DNA from: Amborella trichopoda
Taxonomy: Eukaryota; Streptophyta; Magnoliopsida; Amborellales; Amborellaceae
Direction: 5' to 3'
Assembly: GCF_000471905.2 (NCBI RefSeq)
Contig: NW_006499617.1
Coordinates: 1,273,321 to 1,337,320, forward strand
DNA length: 64,000 nucleotides
In this document: positions 46,520-59,734 of the stretch, piece by piece
Position numbering within the stretch: the first letter of the stretch is position 1
How the letters are laid out: every line of letters begins with the position of its first letter
Notes under the pieces: generated by a model
Told to the model about the DNA's origin: nothing
Database searches by the model: none
What the model saw: the letters and a program-made list of their open reading frames with translations, nothing else
Made by a program: the position numbers and the translations under genes

Positions 46520-48952
46520 AGCACTTAGCCTGGAGTGCAACGGTTGGCTGGAGCAGGTGACCTATGCGTGAGGCTTCAAGAGTGCAGCTACCATGGAAGG
46601 AAGCAAGGGGCGAAGGGCGAACTGCGCGAGGGAGTTTAGGAGCGTTGTGACCATGTAAGTGAATTTAGTGCTATGTATGAAAGAACGAATGAATGTAGAA
46701 TGAAAGATAAATGAAGTAGAATGAATGGGAAGCATGGCCTATGAACTTTGGGAAAATCATAGAGTCATTTTCTTGCCAAACTTACAAGTTTACATGATAC
46801 GATTAAGACAAAATTATGATTAAAGTTGATTTATAAAATGGTGTATAATATGGTGATGACATGTTAATGCTTGAGGGGAGGTGATTTTTCCAGCAACTAT
46901 GCGAGCTTCAGCCCTGAGCTTTTTATTGACCAAACATCACCCAAATAGGCCCAAACTAGTTTTAAATGAAAGATACACATTTCTAGTTAAAGTTTTCTTT
47001 TTGTATCATGATGAAATGTTACATGGATCAAAAGATATGGACTAAAACGTGAGACATATCATCACTCACAGTCACTTTAAATTCCGGCGACTGTGACTCC
47101 TTTTGTGCATCATCATCTGTGCATTGCCATTTATGTATGTGCATCGTCGTCTGAGCATTGCTGCTTGTGTTTGTGCATCGCCATCTATGCCTTGCCGCTT
47201 GTGTTTGTGCATCGTCGTCTGTGCATTGCTACTTGTGTTTGCGCATCACCGTCTGTGAAAGTTGCATGTGCATTACCGCCTGTGTTTGACCATCGCCATC
47301 TGTGAAAATTGCCTGTGTGTAACAGCACGCGCGTAGCATCGTGTGCATAGTGCCAGACATAACGTCGTGCACATAACGCCATGCGCACAACACTGCTCAT
47401 GAAATGCCGGGTATGTATTGTCGTGCATGTAGCGCAGTGCACGTAGCACGGCACACATAGCGCCATATGAGTAACACCATGCGCATAGCGCCTTGCACAG
47501 CGCCTTGCGTGTCACTGCCGTCTGAGTGTCATGCCACAATCTTCATGTGATAAACACTAAATATCATATTGTTTTGTGAATGGTACTATGCGGCTATACT
47601 CTATGTGAAATTTGATAAGTGCCATATTGATGTGATTATTCCATGAGGAAAACTTCATGATAAGTAGCAAGAAGCCGTTGATGATATTCATGTATAAATG
47701 TTATGCTAAGATTCATGTAATGAATGCTTGGTGTCAATTGCTATATTGTTATGATGAGAATGTGATTCGTCTGCCGTGAAGTATTGAATTGGGATGAATG
47801 TATTGAATGCTCGAGCATGAGAAGAGGCCTTAATGATGACCACTACGCAAGGGGCCACCCATTGGTAGTGAGTATTGTACTGTTACAATGATAAGAACAT
47901 TGGCCACCATTTACTGATACTGGCCACTGCACGATGGAGCACTCATCGGTAGCAGAGATTGGTACACCGAAAAGGTGACACCGACACGTTCCCTAACCCT
48001 CACAATGACAGGAACTGATTAAGGGAGAAAGAAGGGTCGCTCCCTGTGACTCATGAGATTTGAGGGATGCCTTTCAAGGTAAAAGCCTATCGAACCTCCA
48101 ATGCGCGTTAGGGATTGTGTGCGTGAGTTGAGGGTATTACGAAGTAGATTAACCTGCTTGTCATTACCCTCCCTCCTATGGTATGATAGAAGTACTAACC
48201 AAAGGGATTGGCTTGGCCTGATGAATAGGGCTTCTAGTGGCAGGAGTAGGTAAACTAGGGAGTGAGTGTGTGATGAATGAATTGTGGATGTGAATTCCTT
48301 TAGCCGTAATGACTGCATGATATTGATATTAGCAATAATTGATGCATGATATTGTTCTTAATTGATGCACCGTTACTTGGATATTATGCCAGTATTCACA
48401 CTGATCAGATGACCAAATACGTAGTCATTGCACTGCCACCAATTATGATCAAATGATTTGTTTATTGCACATGAATAGATTCATTACCAATGCATAACTT
48501 TAGATCTGCTTACAGAGCTTCAAAGCTCATTCCATTATTTTTCCCTCCCTGTAGACTGAGAGTAGCAGGTTCAGAGCTAGGAGTGCGGGCTGTAACTGAA
48601 GACCGAGGCAACCACCCTGTGAAGGACCTTTAGACCTTGTAGGTAGCTGGGCTCTCAGCCCTATTTGTATTATTTTCTTGAAACTATGTAACTATGGGCA
48701 CTGGAGCCCTAAACTCTATTGCAGTACTCTTTTGGGATGAAATGTAATGTAACATCTTTTTGGTGTATGGTGTGGCCAAGTTTTAAGTTCTAGACTTGTG
48801 TAAGCTTTTACTTTCCTTGGTTTGCTTGATTAGCGAGAAAAGGCGTTGAATCTAGTCTTACTTGAGAGACAAATGTTACATTGAGATCACGAACCCGCAC
48901 TCAGTCGCCCTCCGTCTGGAAGGGTTGGGTGGTCGGGGACAAGGTCGTGACA
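46012..48952 (+). mobile_element. solo LTR of the Tekay-like family
   Basis: It starts TGTAAGGGCCACAATTC and ends GTCGTGACA. The flanks TCCTG (46007-46011) and TCCCG (48953-48957) form a TSD with one change. It aligns with 19170-21185 and extends about 770 bp further, showing the full LTR (2941 bp). It contains a CT microsatellite (46488-46516) and short-period GTGCATCG-type repeats (47094-47520). No internal region is attached, which is the usual outcome of LTR-LTR recombination. Confidence 0.85.
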
Positions 48953-48957
48953 TCCCG

Positions 48958-49221
48958 AGCTTGACCACCAAACTCAGGATACTCGAGCTTAGCAGGGTGG
49001 CGAGATCGAGTTGCTCATGCGAGTTCAGATTGGCTCACCCTAGTTGTCGAACAATGAAACTTCTCTACGATAAGACCATGAAATGTAGGCTTCGTGCATT
49101 TTTATTTATTTTCCACATTCTAAAAACTAAGGTACCAGGAATCAACTAGGACCGGTTATTTATGGCCAAGTATAAATACTAGCTCGTCTCCAAAGATTTT
49201 TTTTTTTCTTTTTTTTTAAGT
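48958..49221. other. short spacer between elements
   Basis: No gene seen. GACTAGGACCGGT-like text near 49146 also occurs near 41976 (CGACTAGGACCGGTCATTT), so both may be the same dispersed repeat. Confidence 0.4.
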
Positions 49222-49226
49222 AATGA

Positions 49227-52200
49227 TGTAAGGACCCGGACTTTCCCAAAGTGATGGTTTAGTGTGAGGCTAAGCTTGGACAGGTGAATGCGCATGGGTG
49301 GACGCGCGTTAGAGAGCACACGTGGGTAGACGAGTCCGCGAAGAGTACGAGCGGAGGTGAGCGCATAGTTAGGCACGGGTGAACGGACATGCCGCTGGGC
49401 ATGTGTGGTGTATTGTAGTCTAGGGAGCTCCTTCTCTCTCATGTTTACTCTCTCTCTCTCTCTTCATGCATGAGTGCCAAGTGGCACATGCATGCTTCCA
49501 CCCACCATCATGATGTCTCCCATGCTTGCTCCCCTCTCTCTCCTCATGCATGCCCACTAGTGTGCCATGTGGTAATTGCATGCTGCCCCCATCCATGCTT
49601 ATCTATTCACCCCACCACTCATGAAATGGGGTTTCTATCTCTCACCCACGCCCACCTTCTCCTTCCTTAGTCATTTGACCTCTCCAAGCCTTAGTCCCTT
49701 AAGCTTGGACCCTAACCATTGAAGCTTGGTAGCCAAGTTGAGGCTAGTGGAGCATTGTGGGATTTAGATTGGAGTCTGTAAGTGGATCTTGTTTCCATGT
49801 CTTCATACTTATGTTAATGCATGTTTCCTTACCTAATCAAATGATGAAACTCAAGTATGAATATGGATGTAAATGTGAGTGAGGGTGCATACTACTGAAC
49901 TTCCTGTAACACGGTTCTGATTTCAAGAAATGTGGTATCTGTTTGAGGGATCATTTGAGTATCTTAAATATCTCACTAGATCATGAAATTTGGTGGAAAA
50001 TTATCCCATTGAATCTATTTTATCATGGAAAAGACCCCTTATTAATATCTCATTTCATTTGGGAGTTATTAACCATTTACTGAAGCATGCCAAATTTATG
50101 AAATAAAATTCTAACGATTTAACATGTTTTTGGTGGAGCTTTTCACTGACCAAAACATATTAGATTGAGGTCAAACTACTTATAAATGATAGATAGATGA
50201 ATCTATTTTAAAATCATGATGAAAGACCTCGTGGATTGAAATTTATAACTGTTTTTCTGAGAATGTCACACTGGATTTTTTGTTGTGAAAACAAGAACTT
50301 CAATTAAGAACATCAAATAGTTTGACAAACTTTAGACCAATATTTGGGGTTATCCCTTTTACGACAGTTGGATTTTCATGAGCCTGGATTGTCATAAAAG
50401 TAGTCTCAGGTCCAAATGATTTTTGAACCTCATGATATGCCTTTAAAACTGGACTGTGTTCATATTGAGAAACCAGAAATATGATGTTGTGATGTCTGTT
50501 GAGCTAATAAGCATGATGACATAATCCTATACATAGTATGCCTTGGACATGTTGATGTTTCATGTGAGTATACTTATAACATGCTCTGGTTATGATATGT
50601 GAGTGTGGAAGTCTACTGCTAATGAGAAATGTATGCATAATAATGAGACATGCTCCGTTATGAAATGAATGCATGATAATGAGACATGCTCTGTTATGAA
50701 ATGAATGCTTGCCCTGTTATGGAATGATTGCATTATAATGAGACATCCTCTGCTATGAAATGAATGCATGCTCTGCTATGAAATGAATACATACCCTGTT
50801 ATGAAATGAATGCATGATAATAAGACATGCTTATGAAATGATGAATGTGCATGGTTGTAATAAGACATGCTTATGAAATGATGAATGTGCATGGTTGTAA
50901 TAAGACATGCCCCTAATATGATATGTGTGCATGGTGGTAATAAGACATACTTATGGTATGATATGCGCACATGACAACATATTGCTGATGTGATATGTGT
51001 GCATGGTAACATGCTACTGATGTGTTATGTATTGCATAGCTTGACTTTGTGATTTATTGGCATGCTTTGAGCGTATTGCATGACCATAATTGACACCAGT
51101 GAGGTACATATTTTTAGCGTATTGCATGGCCAGACTTTGTGATTTGTTGGCATGCTTTGAGCATCTTGCATAACCATAATTGACACCAATGATGTGCATG
51201 CTTTGAGCGTATTGCATAGGCTGAATTTGTGATTTCTTGGCATTCTTTGAGCGTTTTGCATAGCCTGAATTTGTGATTTCTTGGCATTCTTTGAGCGTAT
51301 TGCATGTCCATAATTGACTCATGCTTTGAGCGTATTGCATGGCCTGACTTTGTGATTTCTTAGCATGCTTTGAGCGCATTGTATGACCATAGTTAACACT
51401 AGTGAGGTGCATGCTTTGAGCGTATTGCATGGTCTGACCTCCCTGACTCCCCATGATAGGACAGGAGTAGGGGCACGAGATGTTTGAGTGGTCTCTCCCC
51501 CATTCATAGTGTTGGCCCCCCTGACGATGCAAACTCCTAGCCAAGTGAGCATAGGAAGTGAGTTAGCTAGTATTTGTTGATCTTGATTATGCATGTCTAA
51601 TTATGTTGATTTGTTAAGATGTACATGCTTGAATAATTTGATTAATCTCTGGCCCATATCATATTTGATTAATCTGATCTGTCATTGCTCCACCATGAAA
51701 AGAATCATGCACGACACATTGTTGTATATGATTCTTGACACATGGCTTCATGTTTTGTAAGACTTACATAACACCCTGAGTATTGTTCTGAGATAATATG
51801 CATGGGTAGGAAATCATGGAACCTTGATCTACGTACTGGGCTTTATAACTCTCTCGTTTTAACTTTTATCTATGTAGAGTGATAGCCACCAGATTTTTAG
51901 AAGGGTGATCAGGTGACCATAGTTGGAGCCTCGTACTCCCTTTCTATGGAAGCTTCTTGTTACTAGTATGTTTTTAGTTGGCAGTTGGAATTATGGTCCA
52001 CTTTATTTTAGAACTATATCTTATTGATTTAGGCCTTTTGTGCCTTGGACTCTTTGTAATATTTTGGAGCAATTTAATGTAGTTTGGGACTTGTTTTCCC
52101 AGCATGTGCTTTGTGTTTTGATTTCTTTTGTAGTTGACTTTGATCATTCTCTATGAAAGTGTTGAGCGCACTACACCTGAGTAGCTATCACTACTTATAG

Positions 52201-52280
52201 TCGCGACCCGATGCTCTATTGTCCTCACAGCGAGCCCGGGTTAGCCCTTTGTGGGCCTGGCAAGGACGGTAGGGGGCGGT
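49227..52280 (+). repeat. 5' LTR of the deletion derivative
   Basis: About 3.05 kb, collinear with 53790-56812. The end is degraded: the expected GTGACA reads GGCGGTATTTTA before the PBS. The LTRs differ at many sites (many G/A and C/T changes in the first 200 bp), so the insertion is old. It contains CT-rich 49443-49560 and the tandem blocks described at 50600-51450. Confidence 0.85.
50600..51450. repeat. intra-LTR tandem repeats (5' copy)
   Basis: Three kinds of unit follow each other: about 35 bp with ATAATGAGACATGCTCTG (50640-50830), about 40 bp with AATAAGACATGCTTATGAAA (50820-50960), and units with GCTTTGAGCGTATTGCATGG plus CTGACTTTGTGATTTCTTGG (51020-51440). Minus ORFs of up to 176 codons here (such as 51014-51544) only reflect these repeats. 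Confidence 0.85.
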
Positions 52281-52286
52281 ATTTTA

Positions 52287-52298
52287 TGGTATCAGAGT
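52287..52298 (+). other. primer-binding site (tRNA-iMet type)
   Basis: TGGTATCAGAGT lies a few bases after the LTR end. It matches the common plant initiator-Met primer site except at the last base. Confidence 0.85.
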
Positions 52299-52429
52299 AG
52301 CCTGGATAGGATTCTTGGCCTAGAGAGTCATAGATTGATCTTTAGGGTGGTTTGGATAGGCTAGTAACTAGTGTCTGGGTGTTCTTGTTTTAGGTCGAGA
52401 AGCCTAGGGCTCGTGCCAACAATTCAAGT

Positions 52430-53735
52430 GCAAGTAATGGGAACACCGAGGCCTTCGGAGAATTCTTTAGGACACTAGGGACCATGACTCTAGTCACGAA
52501 GGATTGTATGCTGGCCCCTACTGCCCCTGGCCCAAGGCATAATGATAGTTGCCCCATAGAGAATTTTAACGGGTTCGGGCCACCGGCCTTCACGAGGCAT
52601 GGCGGAGTAGAGAGGGCCGAGAGGTGGCTGATGCAAGTTGAGAAGACCTTTGGGGTCTTACAGTGCTCAGATGAGCAGAAGTTAGGGTTGGGTACCTTCA
52701 TGCTAGAAGAGGACACCGAACATTGGTAGCATTCAGTCCAGCAGGCTTGGGAAGAAGTACAGATGGTACCTACTTGGGAGAAATTCCTAGGTGCCTTTAA
52801 TTAAAAGTATTTCTCTAACTCGGTGGAGGAAAGGAAGTAGGTCAAGTTCATAGAATTGCAACAAGGGAGGCTGACCGTTGATCAGTATGCGGCTAAGTTC
52901 TTAGATTTATCTGGATATGCACCGCACATTATCAACACGGAGGCAAGTAAGGCAAGCAAGTTTGAGAGGGGCTTGCTACCTGATATCCGAGGAAGAGTTA
53001 TGTTTGCCAATCTTAATGCTTTCTCTGAATTGTTGGACTTGGCTAGGAAGATAGAAAGGGATTGCGATAATTACATGGCTAAGGAAGGAGAAGCAAAAGG
53101 CAAGGCCTCTGCCTTCAAGAGGTTTTCAAGAAAAAGGAAATAGGGGAATGGTAAGACCTAAAATACCTTCCAGGGCGATGTTAAGCAAAACCAGCCAGTT
53201 CATTGTGCCGCCTATGGGAAGCATCGTCATGTGGCTTCCGAGTGCTGGCTGAAGACAAAGGCATGCTTCAAGTATTGCAAGTCAGACCACCTGTTTAGAA
53301 ACTGCCCGATGATGAGGAACAAGTCTAAGCCAAAGACTCAAGGTCGGGTCTTTGTACTTAATGGGGAGGAAGCTAAGGCCTCAACTTCGGTGATTAGAGG
53401 TATGCTTTTGATTTGTGGTGTAGAAGCTAGAATTTTGTTTGATCCTAATTCTTCTCACTCTTTTATAACACCACACTTTGCATGTCACTTGAGCATTGAG
53501 TATGCACTTCTTGATATTATTTTAGTAGTGAGCACAAATATTAGGGAAATCTCTAATGACTGACACAGAGTTTAGGTGCTATGGGATACGGTTGGGAGGT
53601 ACAGTCCTGCCTATAGATTTGATTCTCAAGGATGTTTACGATTTCGGCGCCTTCTTGGGCATGAATTGGTTGCATGCTCATCATGCCTCCGTAGATTGTT
53701 TTGAGAAGAGTGTCCCTTTCAGACCCCCCATTTAA
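52430..53735 (+). pseudogene. Gag and partial protease of the deletion derivative
   Basis: The Gag domain reads GGVERAERWLMQVEKTF, then a TAG after DTEHW, then RLTVDQYAAKFLDLSGY and SKASKFERGLLPDIRG (52856-53143). Two zinc-knuckle-like segments follow: one near 53200-53250 with a damaged CxxC, and CFKYCKSDHLFRNC near 53270. The protease motif reads LFDPNSSHSFI where DSG is expected. It ends in LGMNWLHAHHASVDCF, the usual protease end, just before the PPT (53777-53789, AGGGGGGGATGA). Confidence 0.85.
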
Positions 53736-53789
53736 TTAATAATCAAGTATGCGATTTAGAGGACTAAATCTTTTGTAAGGGGGGGATGA

Positions 53790-56700
53790 TGTAAGGACCT
53801 GGACTTTCCTGAAGTGATGGTTAAGTGCACAACAAAGCACGGGCAGGCGAATGCATGCGAGTGGATGCGCGTTAGAGCGCACGCATGGGTAGACGAGTCC
53901 GCAAAGAGCACAGGCAGAGGTGAGCGCGCAGTTAGGCGCGTGTGTACCGACGCGCTGCTGGGCGTGGGTGGTGCATGGTAGTCTAGGGAGTTCCTTCTCT
54001 CTAATGTTTACTCTCTCTCTCTCTTCATGAATGAGTGCCAAGTGGCACATGCATGCTTCCAGCCACCATCATGATGTCTGCCCTGCTTGCTCTTCTCTCT
54101 CTCCTCATGCATGCCCACTAGTGTGCTATGTGGCAATTCCATGTTGCCCCCATCCATGCTTCCCCACCACTCATGAAATGGGGTTTCTATCTCTCACGCA
54201 CGTTCACCTTCTCCTCCCTTAGTCATTCGACCTCTCCAAGCCTTAGTCCCTTCCCTAACCATTGGAACTTGACATCCAAGGTGGGGCTGGTAGAGCACTA
54301 TGGAATTTCGATTGGAGTAGGTAAGTGGATTTGAGTTCTATGTATTCATGCTTATGTTAATGCATGTCTCCTTACATAATCAAAGTATGAAACTCAAGTA
54401 TGAATATGGATGTAAATGTGAGTGAGGGTCCATACTACTGAACTTCCAGTAAATGTGTTTTGATTTCAAGAAATGTGGCATCTGTTTGAGAGATCATTTC
54501 AGTATCTTAAATATCTCATTAGATTATGAAATTTCATGGGAAATTAGCCCATTGAATCTATTTTATCATGAAAAATACCCCATGTTAAAATCTCATTTCA
54601 TTTGGGAGTTATCAACCATTTACTGAAGCATACCAGATTAATGAAATAAAATTTCAAGGATTTAACATGTTTTTGTATGGATCTTTTCACTGACCAAAAT
54701 ATATTAGAATGAGGTCAAACTACTTCTAAATGAAAGATATATGAATCTATTTTGAAAATATTCTTGGAATCATGATGAAACTCCATGTGGTTTGAAGTTT
54801 ATGACTATTTTTCTATAAAAATGTCACCCGAGATTTTCTGTTGTGAAAACAGGAACTTTATCTAAGAACGTCAAACAATTTGACAAACTTTAGACCAATA
54901 TTTGGGGTTACCCCTTTTATGAAAGTTGTGTTTTCATGAATCTGGATTGTCATAAAAGTGGTCTCAGGTCCAAATGATTTTTGAACCTCATGATATGCCT
55001 TTAAAAGTAGATTGTGTTCATATTGAAAAACCAGAAATGTGATGTTGTGATGTCTTTTGAGTGAATAAGCATGATGATATGATCATATGCATAGTATGCC
55101 TTAGACATGTTGATGTTTCATGTGAGTATACGTATAACATGATCTTGTTATGATATGTGAATGTGGAAAACTGCTGCTAATGAGAAATGTATGCATGATA
55201 ATGAGACATGTTCTGTTATGAAATGAATGCACGATAATGAGACATGCTCTGTTATGAAATGAATGCACCGCCTGTTATAGAATGAATGCATGATAATGAG
55301 ACATTCTCTGTTATAAAATGAATGCATCCTCTGTTATGAAATGAATGCATGCCCTATTATGAAATGAATGTATGATAATAAGACATGCTTATGAAATGAT
55401 GAACGTGCATGGTTGTAATAAGACATGCTTATGAAATGATGAATGTGCATGGTTGTAATAAGACATGCCCCTACAATAATATATATGCATGGTGGTAATA
55501 AAACATGCTTATGATATGATATGTGTACATGGAAACATACTGCTGATATGATATGTGTGCATGGTAACATGCTATTAATGAGATATGTATTGCATGGCTT
55601 GACTTTGTGATTTATCAGCATGCTTTGAGCGTATTGCATTACCATAATTGACACCAGTGAGGTGCATGCTTTGAACGTATTGCATGGCCTAGCTTTGTGA
55701 TTTATTGTCATGCTTTGAGCATATTGCATGACCATAATTGACACCAGTGAGGTGCATGCTTTGAGCATATTGCATGGCCTGACTTTGTGATTTCTTGGCA
55801 TGCTTTGAGCATATTACATGACCATAATTGACACTAGTGAGGTGCATGCTTTGAGCATATTGCATGGCCTGACTTTGTGATTGTTTGATATGCTTTGAGC
55901 GTATTGCATGACCATAATTGACACCAGTGAAGTGCATTCTTTGAGTGTATTGCATGGCCTAACCTCCCCGACTCTCCATGATAAGACGAGAGTAGGGGCA
56001 TGAGATGTTTGGGTGGTTGCTCCCCCATTCATAGTGATTGGCCCACCTGATGGTGCAAACTCCTTGCCAAGTGGGCGTAGGGAGTGAGTTAGCTAGTATT
56101 TGATGATCTTGATTATGCATGCATAATTATGTTGATACGTGAAGATGTTCATGCTTGAATGATTTGATTGATCTCTGATCCATATCACATTTGATTAATC
56201 GGATCTATCATTGGTCCACCATGAAAAGAATCATGTACGATACATTGTTGTATATGATTCTAGACACATGGCTTCATGTTTTGTAAGACTTGCATAACAC
56301 CCTGAGTATTACTATGAGATAATATGCGTAGGCAGGAAATCATGGCACCTTGATATGCTTACTGGGCTTTACAACTCACTCTTTTAACTTTTACCTGCGT
56401 AAAGTGATAGCCGTCGAGTCTTTAGAAGGGCGATCTAGTGACCGCAGTTGGAACCCCGTACTCCTTTCTTATGGAAGCTTGTTGTTACTTGTATCTTTTA
56501 GTTGATAGTTGGCATTATGGTCCACTTTGTTTTAGAACTATGTCTTGTTGATTTAGGCCTTTGTGCTTGGATTCTTTTGTAATATTCTCGAGCTATATAA
56601 TGTAGTTTGAGACTTGTTTGCCCAGCTTGTGCTTTATGTTTTGTTTTGTTTTGTAGTTGGCTTTGATCCTTCTTTATGAAAGCGTTGAGCGCACTACACC

Positions 56701-56812
56701 TGAGTGGCTATCGTTATCTGTGGTCGCGACCCCATGCCCTATTGTCCTCACGGCGGACTCGGGTTAGCCCTCTGTAGGCCCGACAAGGACGGTAGGGGCC
56801 AGGGCTGTGACA
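53790..56812 (+). repeat. 3' LTR of the deletion derivative
   Basis: It is 3023 bp, TGTAAGGACC to GTGACA, with a complete terminal sequence that the 5' copy has lost. It carries the same tandem blocks at 55170-55960, but the number and arrangement of the GAGCATATTGCATGGCC units differ from the 5' LTR. The arrays have therefore changed since insertion. Confidence 0.9.
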
Positions 56813-56817
56813 AATGA

Positions 56818-58519
56818 TTTTGTTGGACCTTGACACACTTGCTAGCATGGATCCCAACAAATCACTATTGAATTTTTATTCAAATCTCAAAGTGGGATTT
56901 GATTCTTTTTGAAAGTACTTTTTTTAGTAACTCCCTCTCTCTCTCTCCCCTATGAGTATGTTGATTCCTTCCAAGAGTGGGTATTGAAGATCAAGAATCA
57001 TAATTGGCTCAAGATTTCTTCAGTTAACAAATCAAAACCAGGTATGTTGATTCCTTCCACTATTTTTTTGAAAAAATCCAATTTTTTGTTTGAATCCCCC
57101 TGATTTTTACAATGCTGACTATAAATGGGTTGTGGATTTTTCTATTTTTGAATTTTTAGGTTGTAGATTTCATGAGCTCATTTTAAAAAAAAAAATGATT
57201 TTTTTTTAATTATCCCTATAGGAAATCAATCCCTTTTGGGTAAAAAATAAATTTTTATTTCTTTTTAAGGTAGAAAACCCTAGTCATGATTTTTATGATG
57301 TGTACACGAGAAAAGGGTTATAACGAGTGAGCTGTGGTTTCTTCTTTTCCCTTTTTTTTATGTTGAGAATTTTGTGAGCTTCGTTGTCAAAAAATTTTAA
57401 ATTTTTTTTGTATGAACCCTATATCAAGATATCTGTAATTTTTTTCTCAAAAAAAAAAAAAGATATCTGTGATTTTGTCAAAATATATCTATGTTTTTTT
57501 ATTTGAGCTCTAAAACCTTGAACCTGGTTTTTGGAGTGGGGACTCTTAAAATTGGATTATAAAGATTGGGTTCAGTTTTTTTTTTTTTTGGTGATTTTTC
57601 TGGTTATGGTTTTGATGAGCTTGTCAAAAAATGAAAATGAAATTTCCCTCTCCCGGAATTGTTGAAGATAAATATGAATTTTGGGTATCCACTATGTCAT
57701 CATAATGTCGTATTTCCAATAAAAGATAAAACCTTTCTTACACGAGTTCTATAAAGAAGTTGAATGCTGAATTTTGGGTAAATTAGATGTTTATAAGGTG
57801 AAAGAGTGCCCTTTAGCCTTTCAACTTAAGCATTGAGAAGCCAATAGTTTGGCAGAGGTGTTAGTGTGGCAAGGAAAACTTGAGTTCCTGGACCTCAATC
57901 CTGGTGGGCATTAATGGTTCAATATATATTTACTAGTTTTCTCCTTGCAAGACCTCCATTGGTTAAAATAAAGGTGATTTTAATGTGGGAATTCTGACCT
58001 AAAAATTGATTTGCAAACCATTGAGTAAATGATTCATAAAATTTTGAAGAAAATTTCATTTAAATCTTGTATGTTATGATTTAGGACCTTTGTATGTTCT
58101 GAAAAGTATAACACATGATAAGTCTTTTGAACTATATGTATTTTTCTGATTGAATTGATCGAGTTTGCCAATTGCCTCTGAAATCTAAGTATTTCTATTA
58201 TACTTTACTATGTCATTCTCATTCCATGCTACTGATCCAGAAAGAGACACCAAAAAGCTATAAGATTTTTGAAAGTTGGACAAGGTGATCTAGCACGGTG
58301 TATATAAATTTTAATTTCGCCTTTTCTTTTAGTTGCCAACGACTAGATCACTCACAATGGTCTAAGTACACCAAAAGATCACATTGAAATAAGTAAATAA
58401 ACAATAAAAAAAGTCTCACTTGCTACCACTAAATCCAATTATTTTATTCAATAAATAAAGCTTGACACATTGCTTTATGGGAATAAGAAAAACACAAAAA
58501 GAAATAAATCAAACCACGA
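56818..58519. other. AT-rich region, no gene confirmed
   Basis: Many T and A homopolymers occur (57190, 57440, 57575). An open stretch at 56909-57103 follows a CT-rich leader and has an AACCAG/GTATG possible splice donor near 57042. The protein text (YEYVDSFQEWVLKIKNHNWL) matches nothing I recognise, so it is not called a gene. Confidence 0.4.
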
Positions 58520-58534
58520 AGCCGGAGATTACCT

Positions 58535-59734
58535 ATTTTTTGAAAAACGGCATGAAGTTTCATTAAATAAAGGAGCAAAGCTCCAAAATTACATAGAGGA
58601 GCAAAGCTTCAAAATTACATAGAGGAGCAACGCTCCAAAATAGCAAGAAAATAAACAGAGGAAGAATTAGAAGAGAACTCCTCATTTCCAAAGAGGAACT
58701 GACTCAACTATGCAACATTACAAACCTAAACCTCGACGGCACAAACAAAACAGAAGCTTTCTAAGCCCAACTAAACCGCACCAAGAGCTTTCAGATACAA
58801 CCATCTCAAACCTCGACAATCCATCCTCTCCAAAACCATGCTACACACATCCCATCAACTGAAGGCTCAACGGCTAGGGTTGGGATGGTGCACATGTAAC
58901 TCTGAATCGATACCCAACATGGCGGCGATGAGAAGGACAGCAACAACTCGCAACTAACAACCAAAATAAGGCAAAAGATAGTAAAAAAAGAATAGGGATA
59001 AAGGGAAGAGAGGGAGGAGGTCAAGATAGACTTCAGGGAATAAGAGGAGGGAACAAATAAAGACAGGGTGAAGAACGCTAGCTCAAACATCCCCCAAAAA
59101 TGCATCTAACTATTGATAGGAATTCAAGGTCCATAAGGACCAAAAAAACCACAATAGGCCTCCTAGGAGCCGACTGAATGCCAAGCCTCAAATTAGGCGT
59201 TAACCTAAGCCTTCAGATATAATGGTCTTCAAGAACCTTAAAGTAACAGCCCAAGTCCAAAGAGACCCACAACAGGATACCAGGTCCAACAAGAGGGGAG
59301 ATCATATCTTGAGCGTTAACCCATTGGGAAGAAGAGAGACGAGGAAATGAAAGAAGGCAGATTGCCAAGAAGAGTTCCTGGACGAAAGAGAACAAGGGCG
59401 GAAGAAAATGGAGATGAAAAGGGTGGAGAGATGGAAGAGGTGGATTGAAGAGGTAAAAAAATAGTGGAGGGAAGGGGAGGAGAGGGGAGGGGAGAATTCC
59501 CTCTCCCTCCAAAACAATAACTTTACTCTATCATAACCAAGGAGATGCACTAACCAAAGAAGGAGAGAAAGAAGAAAAGAAGGAAAAGAGGGAAAATGGG
59601 AGAAGGAGGAGGAGCGGCCTATGGTCGATGGTTGCTGGTTGCTCGAGACTGCTGCTGCTAGGGTTCACCGCCACTGCTGTTAGGGCTTAGGCCTTACCGA
59701 ACCCTAGTCCTACAGAGCCTGGCCTAAGCTAAAT
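58535..59734 (-). mobile_element. 1.2-kb non-LTR retroposon, LINE- or SINE-like, 15-bp TSD
   Basis: The flanks AGCCGGAGATTACCT (58520-58534) and AGCCGAAGATTACCT (59735-59749) match at 14 of 15 bases. On the minus strand the unit starts ATTTAGCTTAGGCC. A CT-rich part with an AACCCTAGCAGCAGCAG block and a pyrimidine stretch follow. It ends with three 26-bp copies of a GGAGC.TTGCTCCTC-type unit (58572-58645), TTAATGAAACTTCATGCCG and CAAAAAAT. Long TSD plus A-rich tail indicate target-primed insertion. No RT domain is present, so it is non-autonomous. Confidence 0.75.

Larger units (their letters stand above)
49227..56812 (+). mobile_element. Tekay-like LTR retrotransposon deletion derivative, perfect TSD
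   Basis: The 5' LTR starts TGTAAGGACC at 49227, and the 3' LTR starts at 53790 and ends GTGACA at 56812. The TSD AATGA is perfect at 49222-49226 and 56813-56817. A tRNA-iMet PBS-like site and a PPT are in place. The internal region is only about 1.5 kb, with gag and part of protease. RT, RNase H, integrase and chromodomain are absent. The LTR ends resemble those of the Tekay-like family at 19170 and 46012, but the LTR bodies differ. Confidence 0.9.

Noticed and set aside
51014..51544. 176-codon minus ORF, and the similar one at 55334-55801
   Set aside because: Both are made of repeated MQYAQSMH-type units from intra-LTR tandem DNA, with no sign of a protein family.
56909..57103. Possible exon with splice donor near 57042
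   Set aside because: No similarity recognised, no partner exon, and GATTCCTTCCA is simply repeated on both sides of the supposed junction.
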